Below are positions 27,730-36,175 of a DNA stretch of 64,000 bases, one piece after another. Position 1 is the first letter of the stretch; every line of letters starts with the position of its first letter. This DNA is from Sphingomonas naphthae (GTDB taxonomy: Bacteria > Pseudomonadota > Alphaproteobacteria > Sphingomonadales > Sphingomonadaceae): positions 1,922,001-1,986,000 of the forward strand of contig NZ_CP117411.1 of NCBI RefSeq assembly GCF_028607085.1, in the 5' to 3' direction. The position numbers were made by a program, and so were the translations under genes. The notes beneath the pieces are model-generated. The model had not been told where the DNA came from. It did no database searches and saw only the letters and a program-made list of their open reading frames with translations.

Positions 27730-29112
27730 TCACCGCGCGGCTGCCGCCCTGTCGAGGTCGGCCTGCAAGCGGGTCGCGATCTCGTGGCCGCCGGCCTTGG
27801 TGTAATGGACGTAATCGCCGCGCATCAGCGGCGGGGACTGGCGCACCCACGCGACCGAGGTGCAGGCCCCGCCCATCCGCGCGTCCCAATCCCAGAAGGC
27901 GACACCGAGCGACGACGCGACCCGGCGCTGCACGTCGCGCACCGCCTTCAAGGCGGCCGGCGCGAACAGGCCGCCGCTGGCGGTGGCGGCGGGCGCGGGC
28001 GTCGGCGGGGGATCGACGGCCGGCTGTTGCGGGGTTTCGGTCGTCAGGTCGCCGCGTAGCGCCGCGACGATCGCCCCGATCGGATCATAGGCCGGTCTGG
28101 CGGGGGCCGGCGCAGGCGCGGCCTGGGCCAGCGCCGGCGTCGCGCCACATTCGGCGACGCTGTAGCCCGGCGCGTTGATCCGCATCTCGGCGCGGCGGCT
28201 GGCGGCATCGGGCGCGCCCAGCAACAGGATCGGCACATTGCCCGCCAGCCGGCGGATGCGGCCGATCTGGCTGCGCAGCACCACCTCATATTCGAACGGG
28301 GTGAAGCGCGCGGCGAAGCCCTCGTTGGTGCCGAAGGCGACGACGATCAGATCGGGATCATATTCACGCAATTCCTCGCCCAGCACCTGATCGTCGGTCC
28401 GGCCGAAGTGGACGAGTTGCGAGCCCACGATGCCGAGATTGGAGATCGCCACCCCGCCCTGTCCGTCGCGGAAGGAGGCGATCGAGGTGACGGTGGCGCT
28501 GCCCTGTTCCAGGGTGACCATCGCATCCTCGGACAGACCGGGGGTGCGGATCGTCTTGCATTCGGGGCGCTGGGTGATCGACGAGAGGTTCATCCGCTCG
28601 GTCGTGCCGCCGACCCGGATCGAGAGCGCGCCCGCCCCCGGCCGCGCCAGCGCGCAGACGGTGAAGCGGTTGAACTGCTCGGTCGAATCCGCGACCAGCC
28701 CGATCGTGCTGCCCGGCGTCGAGGAGGTCAGGCTGAAGCCCGAGAGGCCGAGCGGCGTGCCGCCCCCGCCCCAGTTCGCGCCGAAGCCCGACGCCACCGT
28801 CCAGCCCGGCGACATGGAGGCGGTCGCGCCATAGCTCAGGAAGCCATTGTAGGGCCGCCCCGGCGGCATCACGCCGCGCCCGCCCGATCCGTAGCGCGCC
28901 TGCATCTGATCGCGCCACGCCCCGGTGATGGCGTCGCCGGCAGTGTGGCTGTCGCCGATCTGGAGGATGTGGAGCGGCTTGCCCTGTCGCCCGCCGGGCG
29001 CCGCCGCGCGCTGGAGCTTGGCGAACCAGGGATCGAGCGCGCGGGCGTTGCACAGCCCGCCCTGACAGCCCGGCGCAAGCGCCATCGCGGCAAAGGCGGC
29101 GAGGCCGATCAT
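27730..29112 (-). CDS. Secreted SGNH-fold (GDSL) hydrolase, probable O-acetyltransferase partner
   Basis: 460 residues. A hydrophobic N-terminus (MIGLAAFAAMALAPGC) suggests export; the cysteine after APG could be a lipidation site but a positive n-region is missing. SGNH blocks: ILQIGDSHTAGD with Ser55, VVAFGTNEGF with the block III Asn, and GDYVHYT with Asp433/His436. A Pro/Ala-rich insert (~345-385) interrupts the domain. The ATG overlaps the stop of the upstream SGNH gene as ATGA. Together with the MBOAT protein this resembles AlgI/AlgJ/AlgX-type or PatA/PatB-type acetylation systems acting in the periplasm. Confidence 0.85.
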   Translation of the reverse strand: MIGLAAFAAMALAPGCQGGLCNARALDPWFAKLQRAAAPGGRQGKPLHILQIGDSHTAGDAITGAWRDQMQARYGSGGRGVMPPGRPYNGFLSYGATASMSPGWTVASGFGANWGGGGTPLGLSGFSLTSSTPGSTIGLVADSTEQFNRFTVCALARPGAGALSIRVGGTTERMNLSSITQRPECKTIRTPGLSEDAMVTLEQGSATVTSIASFRDGQGGVAISNLGIVGSQLVHFGRTDDQVLGEELREYDPDLIVVAFGTNEGFAARFTPFEYEVVLRSQIGRIRRLAGNVPILLLGAPDAASRRAEMRINAPGYSVAECGATPALAQAAPAPAPARPAYDPIGAIVAALRGDLTTETPQQPAVDPPPTPAPAATASGGLFAPAALKAVRDVQRRVASSLGVAFWDWDARMGGACTSVAWVRQSPPLMRGDYVHYTKAGGHEIATRLQADLDRAAAAR

Positions 29113-30089
29113 GCCGGGTTCGCCTGCGGCCTGGGCGCCGCCCTGGCCGCGCGCGCGGCCTCGGTCGACTGGCGGATGCGGCTGGCCAGCCCCTTGGTGA
29201 TGCGGACATAGCCGTTCATCGACATATGAATCCCGTCATTGGCGCGGAACAGCTTGGTCGCGCCCGATCCGTCTTCGGCCATGTAGGCGGTATATTTGCC
29301 CTCGCCGTCCACCGTGAGCGGCCGCACGTCGATGAAGGGCACGCCGAGGCGCCGCATGCGATCGGCGTAGAAGGCGTTCATGCCGGCGATATCGGCATCG
29401 AAGGCGGCGTCGCGCATCTTGGGCAGGCCGACCCAATAGACCGTCGCCCCCGTCCGCCGCAGCATAGCGACATAGCTGTCGATCCGCTGGCCGATCACGT
29501 CTTGCCAACCGCTCGACATGAGCTTGTAGCCATGGCCATTGGCGTAGACGCCCTGCGCGTCGTTGGCGCCGAAGGAGATGACGGCGATATCGACGGGTTT
29601 GGCGGCGATCTGCCCGGCGTCATGCTCCTCCAGATTGAGGCTGCGATAGCGGGTGAAGCCGGTCGATTGCTGCGAATATTTGGTGACGCGGAAGCCGTCC
29701 TTCGCGGGCAGCAGGCGATACAGCGCCGACCAGACGCCATCGCCGAAACTGTCGCCGAACACGCCGATGCGGACCACGCCATCCTCGTGCGCGGCGGCGA
29801 GCGGCGTGTCGGGGATGGGCGCGGCCTCGACCGGCGCCGCGGCGGCGGCCACGGCGGCGGCGGGCGCGGGGGTCGCGGGCGGCGGCGGGGCGGTGTCGGG
29901 CTTCGGATCACCGGCGGTAGCGGGCGGCGGGGCGACGACGGGCGACGGCGCGGGCGCGTCCGACGCCAACACCACCACGTCGCGCTCGGTCCGGTTGGAC
30001 GCCGCAAAGGCATAGCCGATCGCTGCCCCGGCGGCGACGCCGAGGAACAGGACGGCGGTACGATCGAGGAAGAAACCGACACGGGTCAT
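29109..30089 (-). CDS. Membrane-anchored SGNH/DUF459-family protein
   Basis: 326 residues from ATG 30089, with GAGGG about 10 bases upstream. A single N-terminal membrane anchor (TAVLFLGVAAGAAIGYAFAA, 11-30) is followed by a Pro/Ala-rich linker (~44-100) and an SGNH domain: RIGVFGDSFGDGVW with Ser114, ISFGANDAQG, and the late block NDGIHMSMNGY with the catalytic His. DUF459 members are periplasmic and often sit beside MBOAT genes. It is the first gene of the SGNH-SGNH-MBOAT row; its stop overlaps the next start. Confidence 0.85.
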   Translation of the reverse strand: MTRVGFFLDRTAVLFLGVAAGAAIGYAFAASNRTERDVVVLASDAPAPSPVVAPPPATAGDPKPDTAPPPPATPAPAAAVAAAAAPVEAAPIPDTPLAAAHEDGVVRIGVFGDSFGDGVWSALYRLLPAKDGFRVTKYSQQSTGFTRYRSLNLEEHDAGQIAAKPVDIAVISFGANDAQGVYANGHGYKLMSSGWQDVIGQRIDSYVAMLRRTGATVYWVGLPKMRDAAFDADIAGMNAFYADRMRRLGVPFIDVRPLTVDGEGKYTAYMAEDGSGATKLFRANDGIHMSMNGYVRITKGLASRIRQSTEAARAARAAPRPQANPA

Positions 30090-30201
30090 GCGATCGCCCT
30101 CGTGCCGCCCCATGCGGCGGATGGCAAGGTGGCGGGTGCGCGATTTCGCCGGGATGAATGGCGGGTGGGGTTCAACAGCCTGCCGCCCGCACAAAAATGC
30201 C

Positions 30202-30280
30202 GTGCTCCTGCGTAGGCAAGAGCCCAGGGTTACTCGAGCGCAGCGTGCGGGGCTCTGGGCTCCTGCCTGCGCAGGAGCAC
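30202..30280. repeat. Long imperfect inverted repeat (GTGCTCCTGCG...CGCAGGAGCAC)
   Basis: Outer arms GTGCTCCTGCG (30202-30212) and CGCAGGAGCAC (30270-30280) match perfectly. Inner arms AGGCAAGAGCCCAG and CTGGGCTCCTGCCT match with one change, leaving a central loop. It lies between the start of the SGNH gene and the end of fpr on the same strand, where it may act as terminator or dispersed repeat. Confidence 0.75.
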
Positions 30281-30288
30281 AACAGCGC

Positions 30289-31116
30289 TCACCCCACGAA
30301 CGCCCGCTCGATCACATATTCCCCCGGCTTCGCGTTCGATCCTTCGGTAAAACCGAAGCCGTCGAGCATCGCGGCGGTTTCCTTTATCATCGCCATCGAT
30401 CCGCACAGCATCATCCGGTCATGCTCGGGATCGAAGCGGGCCGGGTCGCCGATCTTGCCCTGGAAGAGGATTCCGTCGGTCATCAGTTTCTCGATGCGGC
30501 CGCTCGTGTGGAACGGCTCGCGCGTGACGGTCGGGATGTAGCTGAGTTGGGCCTTCGCCTGCTCGTCCACCAGCGGATCATCCGCCAGCAGGCTTTCCAG
30601 CGTCTCGCGATAGGCCAGATCGCTGACCCGGCGGACCGAGTGAACGACGACGATCTGCTCGAACCGGTCATAGGTGTCGGGATCGCGGATGATCGACAGC
30701 CAGGGCGCCAGACCGGTGCCGGTGGAGAGCAGGAACAGGCGGCGGCCGGGGATCAGCGCGTCGGCCACCAGCGTGCCGGTCGGCTTGCGGCCGAGATAGA
30801 TGCCGTCGCCCACCTGAATCTGCTGGAGCTTCGATGTCAGCGGGCCATCCGGCACCTTGATCGACAGGAATTCCAGTTCCTCGGCATAGGCCGGGCTGGC
30901 CACCGAATAGGCACGGAGCAGCGGCTTGCCGTTCTCGCCGGGCAGGCCGATCATCACGAACTCGCCCGATCGGAAGCGGAAGCTGGCGGGGCGCGTGATG
31001 GTGAAGCTGAACAGATGCTCGTTCCAGTGACGCACGCTCAGCACCGTCTCGACCGAGAGGCTATTGGTGGGCTCGAGCGCGCTGGCTTGGACGGGAGCGA
31101 CGGCATCGTTCATCAA
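30289..31116 (-). CDS. fpr: Ferredoxin--NADP reductase
   Basis: 275 residues, FAD- and NADP-binding oxidoreductase that exchanges electrons between NADPH and ferredoxin or flavodoxin. FAD-binding RAYSVASP, the nucleotide-binding LFLLSTGTGLAPWLSIIRD and the C-terminal MMLCGSMAMIKET are intact, and the C-terminus VIERAFVG is typical of the bacterial class that lacks the plastidic extension. The ATG at 31116 is followed by a second Met; either could start. Single gene, divergent from the DUF486 gene. Confidence 0.93.
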   Translation of the reverse strand: MMNDAVAPVQASALEPTNSLSVETVLSVRHWNEHLFSFTITRPASFRFRSGEFVMIGLPGENGKPLLRAYSVASPAYAEELEFLSIKVPDGPLTSKLQQIQVGDGIYLGRKPTGTLVADALIPGRRLFLLSTGTGLAPWLSIIRDPDTYDRFEQIVVVHSVRRVSDLAYRETLESLLADDPLVDEQAKAQLSYIPTVTREPFHTSGRIEKLMTDGILFQGKIGDPARFDPEHDRMMLCGSMAMIKETAAMLDGFGFTEGSNAKPGEYVIERAFVG

Positions 31117-31265
31117 AGGGGCCTTGCGATTTGATCGGGGCCGCAGCCTTATTGGCCACCCGATAGCCGCGCAACCCGAACGGGGACAGATTTGCTACGG
31201 CGGGATGAAGCTGCGACCAGTTTCCGCTGCGATCGACACCATTCATGCGCCGCCGGAGCCCGCCG

Positions 31266-31604
31266 ATGACGACCTTCCTCCTGCTCTGCTGCTCGAACCT
31301 GTTCATGACGATCGCCTGGTACGGCCATCTCAAGATGCCCGCCTGGCCGGTATGGCTGGCGGTTCTGGTGTCGTGGGGGATCGCGCTCGTCGAATATTGC
31401 TTCGCGGTGCCGGCCAACCGCATCGGCTATGCGGCGGGCTTTTCGGGCGGGCAGCTCAAGATCATGCAGGAGTGCATCACGCTGGTGGTGTTCGCGCTGT
31501 TCGCGATCGTCGTGCTGAAGGAGCCGCTGACGTGGCGCTATGCCGGTGCCTTCGCCTGCATCCTGGGCGCGGCGGGCTTCCTGTTCGCCGGCAAGGGCGC
31601 CTGA
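31266..31604 (+). CDS. DMT-superfamily small membrane protein (DUF486)
   Basis: 112 residues from ATG 31266 (MTTFLLLCCSNLFMTIAWYGHLK), which is where the family begins. Four transmembrane helices with the conserved GYAAGFSGGQLKIMQECITL and FACILGAAGFLFAGKG. It resembles one half of an EamA-type transporter; the function of DUF486 proteins is not established. It is followed by a palindromic repeat and then hslV. Confidence 0.85.
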   Translation: MTTFLLLCCSNLFMTIAWYGHLKMPAWPVWLAVLVSWGIALVEYCFAVPANRIGYAAGFSGGQLKIMQECITLVVFALFAIVVLKEPLTWRYAGAFACILGAAGFLFAGKGA

Positions 31605-31654
31605 TTGCCAAGCGGGGGATGATCCCCATATCGGGGCCGGAACATCGCCTTCCT

Positions 31655-31725
31655 CGTCATTGCGAGCGCAAGCGAAGCAATCCACGTTCCGCCGGCTGGA
31701 TTGCTTCGCTGCGCTCGCAATGACG
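31655..31725. repeat. Dispersed palindromic repeat (CGTCATTGCGAGCG type)
   Basis: CGTCATTGCGAGCGCAAGCG...AATCCA (31655-31684) faces TGGATTGCTTCGCTGCGCTC...TGACG (31697-31725), an almost perfect 29-bp inverted repeat with a 12-base loop. It lies just upstream of hslV. The 'cattgcgagcg...gaagcaatcca' form is widespread in sphingomonad and other proteobacterial intergenic DNA. Confidence 0.85.
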
Positions 31726-31753
31726 GAAGGGAGGCCTCAAGAGCGGGACGCGC

Positions 31754-32305
31754 ATGAGCGAGGACAAGATAGGCTGGCACGGCACGACGATCCTGTCGGT
31801 GCGCAAGAACGGCAAGGTCGTGGTGGCCGGCGACGGCCAGGTCTCGATGGGAAATACGGTGATGAAGCCGAACGCGCGCAAGGTGCGCCGGATCGGCAAT
31901 GGCGAGGTGATCGCGGGCTTCGCGGGGGCCACCGCCGACGCCTTCACCCTGTTCGAGCGGCTGGAGCGCAAGCTGGAGGGCCATCGCGGCCAGCTGCTGC
32001 GCGCCGCGGTCGAGCTGGCGAAGGATTGGCGGACCGACAAATATCTCCGCAATCTGGAGGCGCTGATGATCGTCGCCGACAAGGACATCACCCTGATCCT
32101 GACCGGCAACGGCGACGTGCTGGAGCCGGTGGCCGGGGTCGCGGCGATCGGATCGGGCGGCAATTACGCGCTCGCCGCCGCCCGCGCGCTGGTCGATTAC
32201 GAGGAGGATGCCGAGACGATCTGCCGCAAGGCGATGGCGATCGCGGCGGAGGTATGCGTGTTCACCAACGGCAACCTCACGATCGAGACAATGGACGCGG
32301 CGTGA
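31754..32305 (+). CDS. hslV: HslV, peptidase subunit of the HslUV protease
   Basis: 183 residues. N-terminal-threonine peptidase related to proteasome beta subunits. The sequence begins [31 protein letters not shown], so a ten-residue leader would be removed to expose Thr11 as nucleophile, as usual in alphaproteobacteria; the Lys/Asp around the site are present. It lies upstream of hslU, but a 133-base gap with a palindromic repeat separates the two genes. Confidence 0.96.
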   Translation: MSEDKIGWHGTTILSVRKNGKVVVAGDGQVSMGNTVMKPNARKVRRIGNGEVIAGFAGATADAFTLFERLERKLEGHRGQLLRAAVELAKDWRTDKYLRNLEALMIVADKDITLILTGNGDVLEPVAGVAAIGSGGNYALAAARALVDYEEDAETICRKAMAIAAEVCVFTNGNLTIETMDAA

Positions 32306-32336
32306 TGATCGACGGAGCCTGAACCTCCACCCCGGT

Positions 32337-32423
32337 CGTCATCCCAGCGAAAGCTGGGATCTCCCGCCACCGGACGACCGCCGCACGCCACTTCACGAGA
32401 CCCCAGCTTTCGCTGGGGTGACG
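32337..32423. repeat. Dispersed palindromic repeat (CGTCATCCCAGCGAAAGCTGGG type) inside hslVU
   Basis: CGTCATCCCAGCGAAAGCTG...TCTC (32337-32363) faces GAGACCCCAGCTTTCGCTGG...GACG (32397-32423), with two mismatches, and each arm is itself palindromic (CCCAGC-GAAA-GCTGGG). It lies between hslV and hslU, 15 bases before the hslU start. Confidence 0.85.
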
Positions 32424-32438
32424 AAAGCAAGAACCGAC

Positions 32439-33737
32439 ATGAACGACGCCCTTACCCCCAAAGCCATCGTCGCCGCCCTCGACGCGCATATCGTCGGGCA
32501 GGATGACGCCAAGCGCGCCGTTGCGGTGGCGCTGCGCAATCGCTGGCGCCGCCAGAAGCTCGCGCCCGAGCTGCGCGACGAGGTTTCCCCGAAGAACATC
32601 CTGATGATCGGGCCGACCGGCTGCGGCAAGACCGAGATCAGCCGCCGCCTGGCCAAGCTGGCCGATGCGCCGTTCGTGAAGGTGGAGGCGACCAAGTTCA
32701 CCGAGGTCGGCTATGTCGGCCGCGATGTCGAGCAGATCGCCCGCGATCTCGTCGAGGAATCGATCCGGCTGGAGAAGGAGCGCCGCCGATCGGCGGTGAA
32801 GGACAAGGCGGAGGAGGCAGCCCTCGGCCGCCTGCTCGACGCGCTCGTCGGCAAGGACGCCAGCGAAGCGACCCGCACCGCCTTCACCCAGCGCTTTCGC
32901 GACGGCCATCTCGGCGACAAGGAGATCGAGCTGGAGCTGGAAGACACGGGCGGCGGCCAGTTCGAGGTGCCCGGCGCGCCCGGCCAGATGAGCATGATCA
33001 ACCTGGGCGACATGCTCGGCAAGCTGGGCGGCGCGCGGATGAAGCGGCGCAAGCTGCCGGTTGCCGCCGCCTGGGCCAAGCTGGTCGAGGAGGAGGCCGA
33101 CAAAAGGCTCGACCAGGACGAGGTGACCCGCGCCGCGCTGGCGGATGCGGAGGCCAACGGCATCGTCTTCCTCGACGAGATCGACAAGATCGCGGTGAGC
33201 GACGTGCGCGGCGGCTCCGTCAGCCGCGAGGGCGTGCAGCGCGATCTGCTGCCGCTGATCGAGGGCACGACGGTCGCCACCAAATATGGGCCGATGAAGA
33301 CCGACCACATATTGTTCATCGCAAGTGGCGCCTTCCATGTATCGAAGCCGTCGGACCTGCTGCCCGAGCTTCAAGGGCGTCTCCCGATCCGCGTCGAGCT
33401 GAAGGCGCTGACCGAGGCCGATTTCGTTCGCATCCTCTCCTCCACGCGCGCGTCGCTGACCGAGCAATATCGCGCGCTGATCGCCACCGAGGGGGTCGAG
33501 ATCGTCTTCACCGAAGAGGGCATCGCCGCCATCGCCCGCATCGCCGATCAGGTGAACGCCAGCATCGAGAATATCGGCGCGCGGCGCCTCTCCACGGTGA
33601 TGGAGAAATTGCTGGAGGACGTGAGCTTCGCGGCGGAGGACCGGCGCGGCGAGGTGCTGACGGTGGACGGCGCCTATGTGGAGAGCCAGCTGGCCAGCGT
33701 GGCGCGGAACACCGATCTGTCGAAGTACGTGTTATAG
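32439..33737 (+). CDS. hslU: HslU, ATPase subunit of the HslUV protease
   Basis: 432 residues from ATG 32439 ([21 protein letters not shown]). AAA+ unfoldase: Walker A GPTGCGKT (58-65), pore motif GYVGRDVE, the family-specific intermediate I-domain (about 110-240), Walker [11 protein letters not shown], sensor region and C-terminal DLSKYVL tail that inserts into HslV. The frame is open upstream to 32208 but that part overlaps hslV and the repeat and is not coding. Confidence 0.97.
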   Translation: MNDALTPKAIVAALDAHIVGQDDAKRAVAVALRNRWRRQKLAPELRDEVSPKNILMIGPTGCGKTEISRRLAKLADAPFVKVEATKFTEVGYVGRDVEQIARDLVEESIRLEKERRRSAVKDKAEEAALGRLLDALVGKDASEATRTAFTQRFRDGHLGDKEIELELEDTGGGQFEVPGAPGQMSMINLGDMLGKLGGARMKRRKLPVAAAWAKLVEEEADKRLDQDEVTRAALADAEANGIVFLDEIDKIAVSDVRGGSVSREGVQRDLLPLIEGTTVATKYGPMKTDHILFIASGAFHVSKPSDLLPELQGRLPIRVELKALTEADFVRILSSTRASLTEQYRALIATEGVEIVFTEEGIAAIARIADQVNASIENIGARRLSTVMEKLLEDVSFAAEDRRGEVLTVDGAYVESQLASVARNTDLSKYVL

Positions 33738-33795
33738 CAAAGCGGTCGCCCCGGCAAAGCTGGGGCGGCCGTGCCGCTACATGTTCTGGTTCAGC

Positions 33796-34401
33796 TTACT
33801 TGCCCACCCAATCCGCCACTTCGTTCGCCACCTGATTGGCGCCCGTGCTGAGGCCCGCCGCGACCGCATCGGCGGTTTCGGACGCCACCGGCACCCGCGC
33901 CTCGAAGCGGCGCTCCTGCACCTCCATCCTGCCGGCGCGGATCAGGGTGGCGGTATAGCGGACGACGGCGGTGCGGCTGCCGGCCTCCAGCCCGAACTGG
34001 TCGAGCCGGCCGCCCAGCCGCGTGTCCGGGCTGATCGTCGAACCCCGGAACTCCGGGACATAGCGCCCGGTCTTCACTTCGATCGTTTCCGCCAGCAGCG
34101 TGCGGAAGAGGCGCGCGGGCGCCTCGACCCACAGGGCATCCTTCAGATAGGCGATGGCATTCTCGCCCGCCTGCACCGGCACGCGCTGCGTGGCGAGCGC
34201 CTGCGGCGTCGTCGGGATCAGCACCGACACCGCATTCTTGTCGCTGGCGGAGCGGGTCTGGCCGGCCGGTGCCTGCGACTCCGCCTTGATCGTCATCAGC
34301 GTGGGCGGCGGCTTGGCGCCGAAGCTGATGCAGCCGGACAGGGTCGCCATCGCGGCAAGGGCGGCGACCGGCGCCAGACGGGTCATGATCGGAGCCATCA
34401 T
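33796..34401 (-). CDS. ABC-type transport auxiliary lipoprotein (PqiC/MlaD-associated)
   Basis: 201 residues. Lipoprotein signal peptide with lipobox LSGC (Cys about 24) followed by a domain typical of PF03886-like auxiliary components (PVQAGENAIAYLKDALWVEAPARLFRTLLAETIE). Last gene of the mlaE-mlaF-mlaD row; its ATG directly abuts the mlaD TAG stop. It probably acts at the outer membrane as the acceptor or donor end of MCE lipid transport. The start could also be the third Met (34386). Confidence 0.87.
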   Translation of the reverse strand: MMAPIMTRLAPVAALAAMATLSGCISFGAKPPPTLMTIKAESQAPAGQTRSASDKNAVSVLIPTTPQALATQRVPVQAGENAIAYLKDALWVEAPARLFRTLLAETIEVKTGRYVPEFRGSTISPDTRLGGRLDQFGLEAGSRTAVVRYTATLIRAGRMEVQERRFEARVPVASETADAVAAGLSTGANQVANEVADWVGK

Positions 34402-35355
34402 CTACTTCCTCGGCTTGTAATCTGGCAGCTGGCTGCTGCCGCCGCCCAGCACGCCGCCCGCCCCGCCGCGATCGAGCCGCCCGGCGACGGAGGTGAGCGC
34501 CTCGGCCATTTCGTTCAGGTTGCGGATCAGCTCGTTGACCTCGGGCACGGTGCGGGTGGTCAGGCCCTTGATCGCCGGCCGCGCCTCGCTGATCGCGCCG
34601 TCGAGATTTTCCATGCTGCTGCGCGCGGCCGCCACTGTCTTGTTGAGGTTGGCGAGCGTCGGCTTCAGATCGTCGCGCATCCCGGCGTTGAGCGTGGCGG
34701 CCAGCTGCCCCATCTGCTCGGCGGCGACGCCGGCCTGCGCCACGGCCTTGCGTGTCTCGACGAGGGTGGCGGCGATCTCCGGCCCGCGATCGGCGAGGCT
34801 GGAGGACAGGCGATCGACATTCTGGAGAATGCCGGTGATCGACTTCTGATTCTCCGGGCTCAGCGTCTGCGTCAGCCGCTCGGTAAGCTGGGTCAGCCGC
34901 TCCAGCAGGGCCGGTGCGTTGTTGAGGATGGCGCCGAGGCCGCCGGCCTTCGGCGGGATCAGCGGCGCGCCGAACGGCCCCGGCGCTTCGATCGCGGGGG
35001 CGCCGGTGATGGCCCCGTCGAGGTTGATCTGGCTGACGCCGGTGAAGCCCACGCCCGCGATGGTGGCGGTGGTGCCCTGAAGCACCGGCGTCTCCTCCTT
35101 CACCACGATGCGCACGCGGACGAGTTCGGGCTGGTCGGGGATCAGCTTGATCTCCTCCACCTTGCCCACGGGAACGCCCGAGAAATTGACGGCCGACCCC
35201 TTGGCGATGCCGTCGACCGAAGTCTTGAACAGGATGTCGTAGGGCTTGTCGCTGGCGGCGCCGAAGCCGGCGATCCAGATGACGAAGGCGCAGGTGATCG
35301 CGACCAGCGCGAACACCACGGACCCCACCAGCACATGGCTCGATCGCGTTTCCAT
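34402..35355 (-). CDS. mlaD: MlaD-type MCE-domain lipid-binding protein
   Basis: 317 residues. One N-terminal transmembrane helix (LVGSVVFALVAITCAFVIWIAGF, ~9-31), then the MCE domain (KPYDILFKTSVDGIAKGSAVNFSGVPVGKVEEI...GVGFTGVSQINLDG), then a helical tail (~150-300) with heptad-like pattern ending in a Gly/Ser-rich segment. It is the periplasmic, hexamer-forming lipid carrier of the ABC complex encoded with mlaE and mlaF. The intergap to mlaF is 7 bases. Confidence 0.92.
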   Translation of the reverse strand: METRSSHVLVGSVVFALVAITCAFVIWIAGFGAASDKPYDILFKTSVDGIAKGSAVNFSGVPVGKVEEIKLIPDQPELVRVRIVVKEETPVLQGTTATIAGVGFTGVSQINLDGAITGAPAIEAPGPFGAPLIPPKAGGLGAILNNAPALLERLTQLTERLTQTLSPENQKSITGILQNVDRLSSSLADRGPEIAATLVETRKAVAQAGVAAEQMGQLAATLNAGMRDDLKPTLANLNKTVAAARSSMENLDGAISEARPAIKGLTTRTVPEVNELIRNLNEMAEALTSVAGRLDRGGAGGVLGGGSSQLPDYKPRK

Positions 35356-35362
35356 CAGCGCC

Positions 35363-36175
35363 TCATCCCGCCTTGTCCTGTACCTGCGCCCTGGCGTTGC
35401 GGTCGGCGGCGTCGGCCGCCACCCGGCCGCGCGGCCCGTTGAAATATTCCTGAATCCACGGATGGTCCAACGCCAATAGTTCCGGGATCGTTCCGATCGC
35501 CACGACCTGCTTGTCGGCCAGCACCGCGATGCGGTCGCAGATGGCGTAGAGCGTGTCGAGATCGTGGGTGATGAGGAATACGGTGAGGCCCAAAGTCTCC
35601 TTCAGGCTCTTGATGAGCCCGTCGAAATTGGCCGCGCCGATCGGGTCGAGGCCCGCCGTCGGCTCGTCGAGGAACAGCAGCTCGGGGTCGAGCGCCAGCG
35701 CGCGGGCGAGGCCAGCGCGCTTCCTCATGCCCCCCGAAAGCTCGGACGGATATTTCGGCCCCGCCTCGGGCGGCAGGCCGGTCATCGCGACCTTGTAGGC
35801 GGCGATCTCGTCGAGCAGCCCCTCGCCCAGATGGCCGTAGAATTCGCGCAGCGGCACCTCGACATTCTCGGCCACGGTGAGCGTGGAGAAGAGCGCGCCG
35901 CCCTGGAACAGTACGCCCGATCGGCGCCGCGCGTTGAGCGCCTCCTTGGCGGTCATGCTGGTGATCGCCTCGCCGAACACCTCGATCTCGCCCGCGACCG
36001 GCTGTTGCAGGCCGATGATCGAGCGCATCAGCACCGACTTGCCGGTGCCCGATCCGCCGACCACGCCGAGGATTTCACCGCGCCGCACCTCCAGATCGAG
36101 ATCCTGATGGACGAACTGCTCGCCGAAGCTGTTGGCCAGCCCCCGCACGACGATGACCGGCTCGCCCTTCGCCAT
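35363..36175 (-). CDS. mlaF: MlaF-type ABC ATPase for lipid transport
   Basis: 270 residues from ATG 36175. Walker A GGSGTGKS, Q-loop LFQGGALFSTLTV, signature LSGGMRKRAGLARALALDPE (typical of the Mla/Ttg2A subclass), Walker B LLFLDEPTAGLDP and H-loop LITHDLDT are all present. It powers lipid movement through the MlaE permease. The start overlaps the mlaE stop by one base (TGATG). The C-terminal 30 residues extend slightly beyond the ATPase core. Confidence 0.94.
   Translation of the reverse strand: MAKGEPVIVVRGLANSFGEQFVHQDLDLEVRRGEILGVVGGSGTGKSVLMRSIIGLQQPVAGEIEVFGEAITSMTAKEALNARRRSGVLFQGGALFSTLTVAENVEVPLREFYGHLGEGLLDEIAAYKVAMTGLPPEAGPKYPSELSGGMRKRAGLARALALDPELLFLDEPTAGLDPIGAANFDGLIKSLKETLGLTVFLITHDLDTLYAICDRIAVLADKQVVAIGTIPELLALDHPWIQEYFNGPRGRVAADAADRNARAQVQDKAG

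Noticed and set aside
33740-33773. Hairpin between hslU and the lipoprotein gene as a terminator
   Set aside because: GGTCGCCCC and GGGGCGGCC can pair but there is no T-run on either side; too weak to call.
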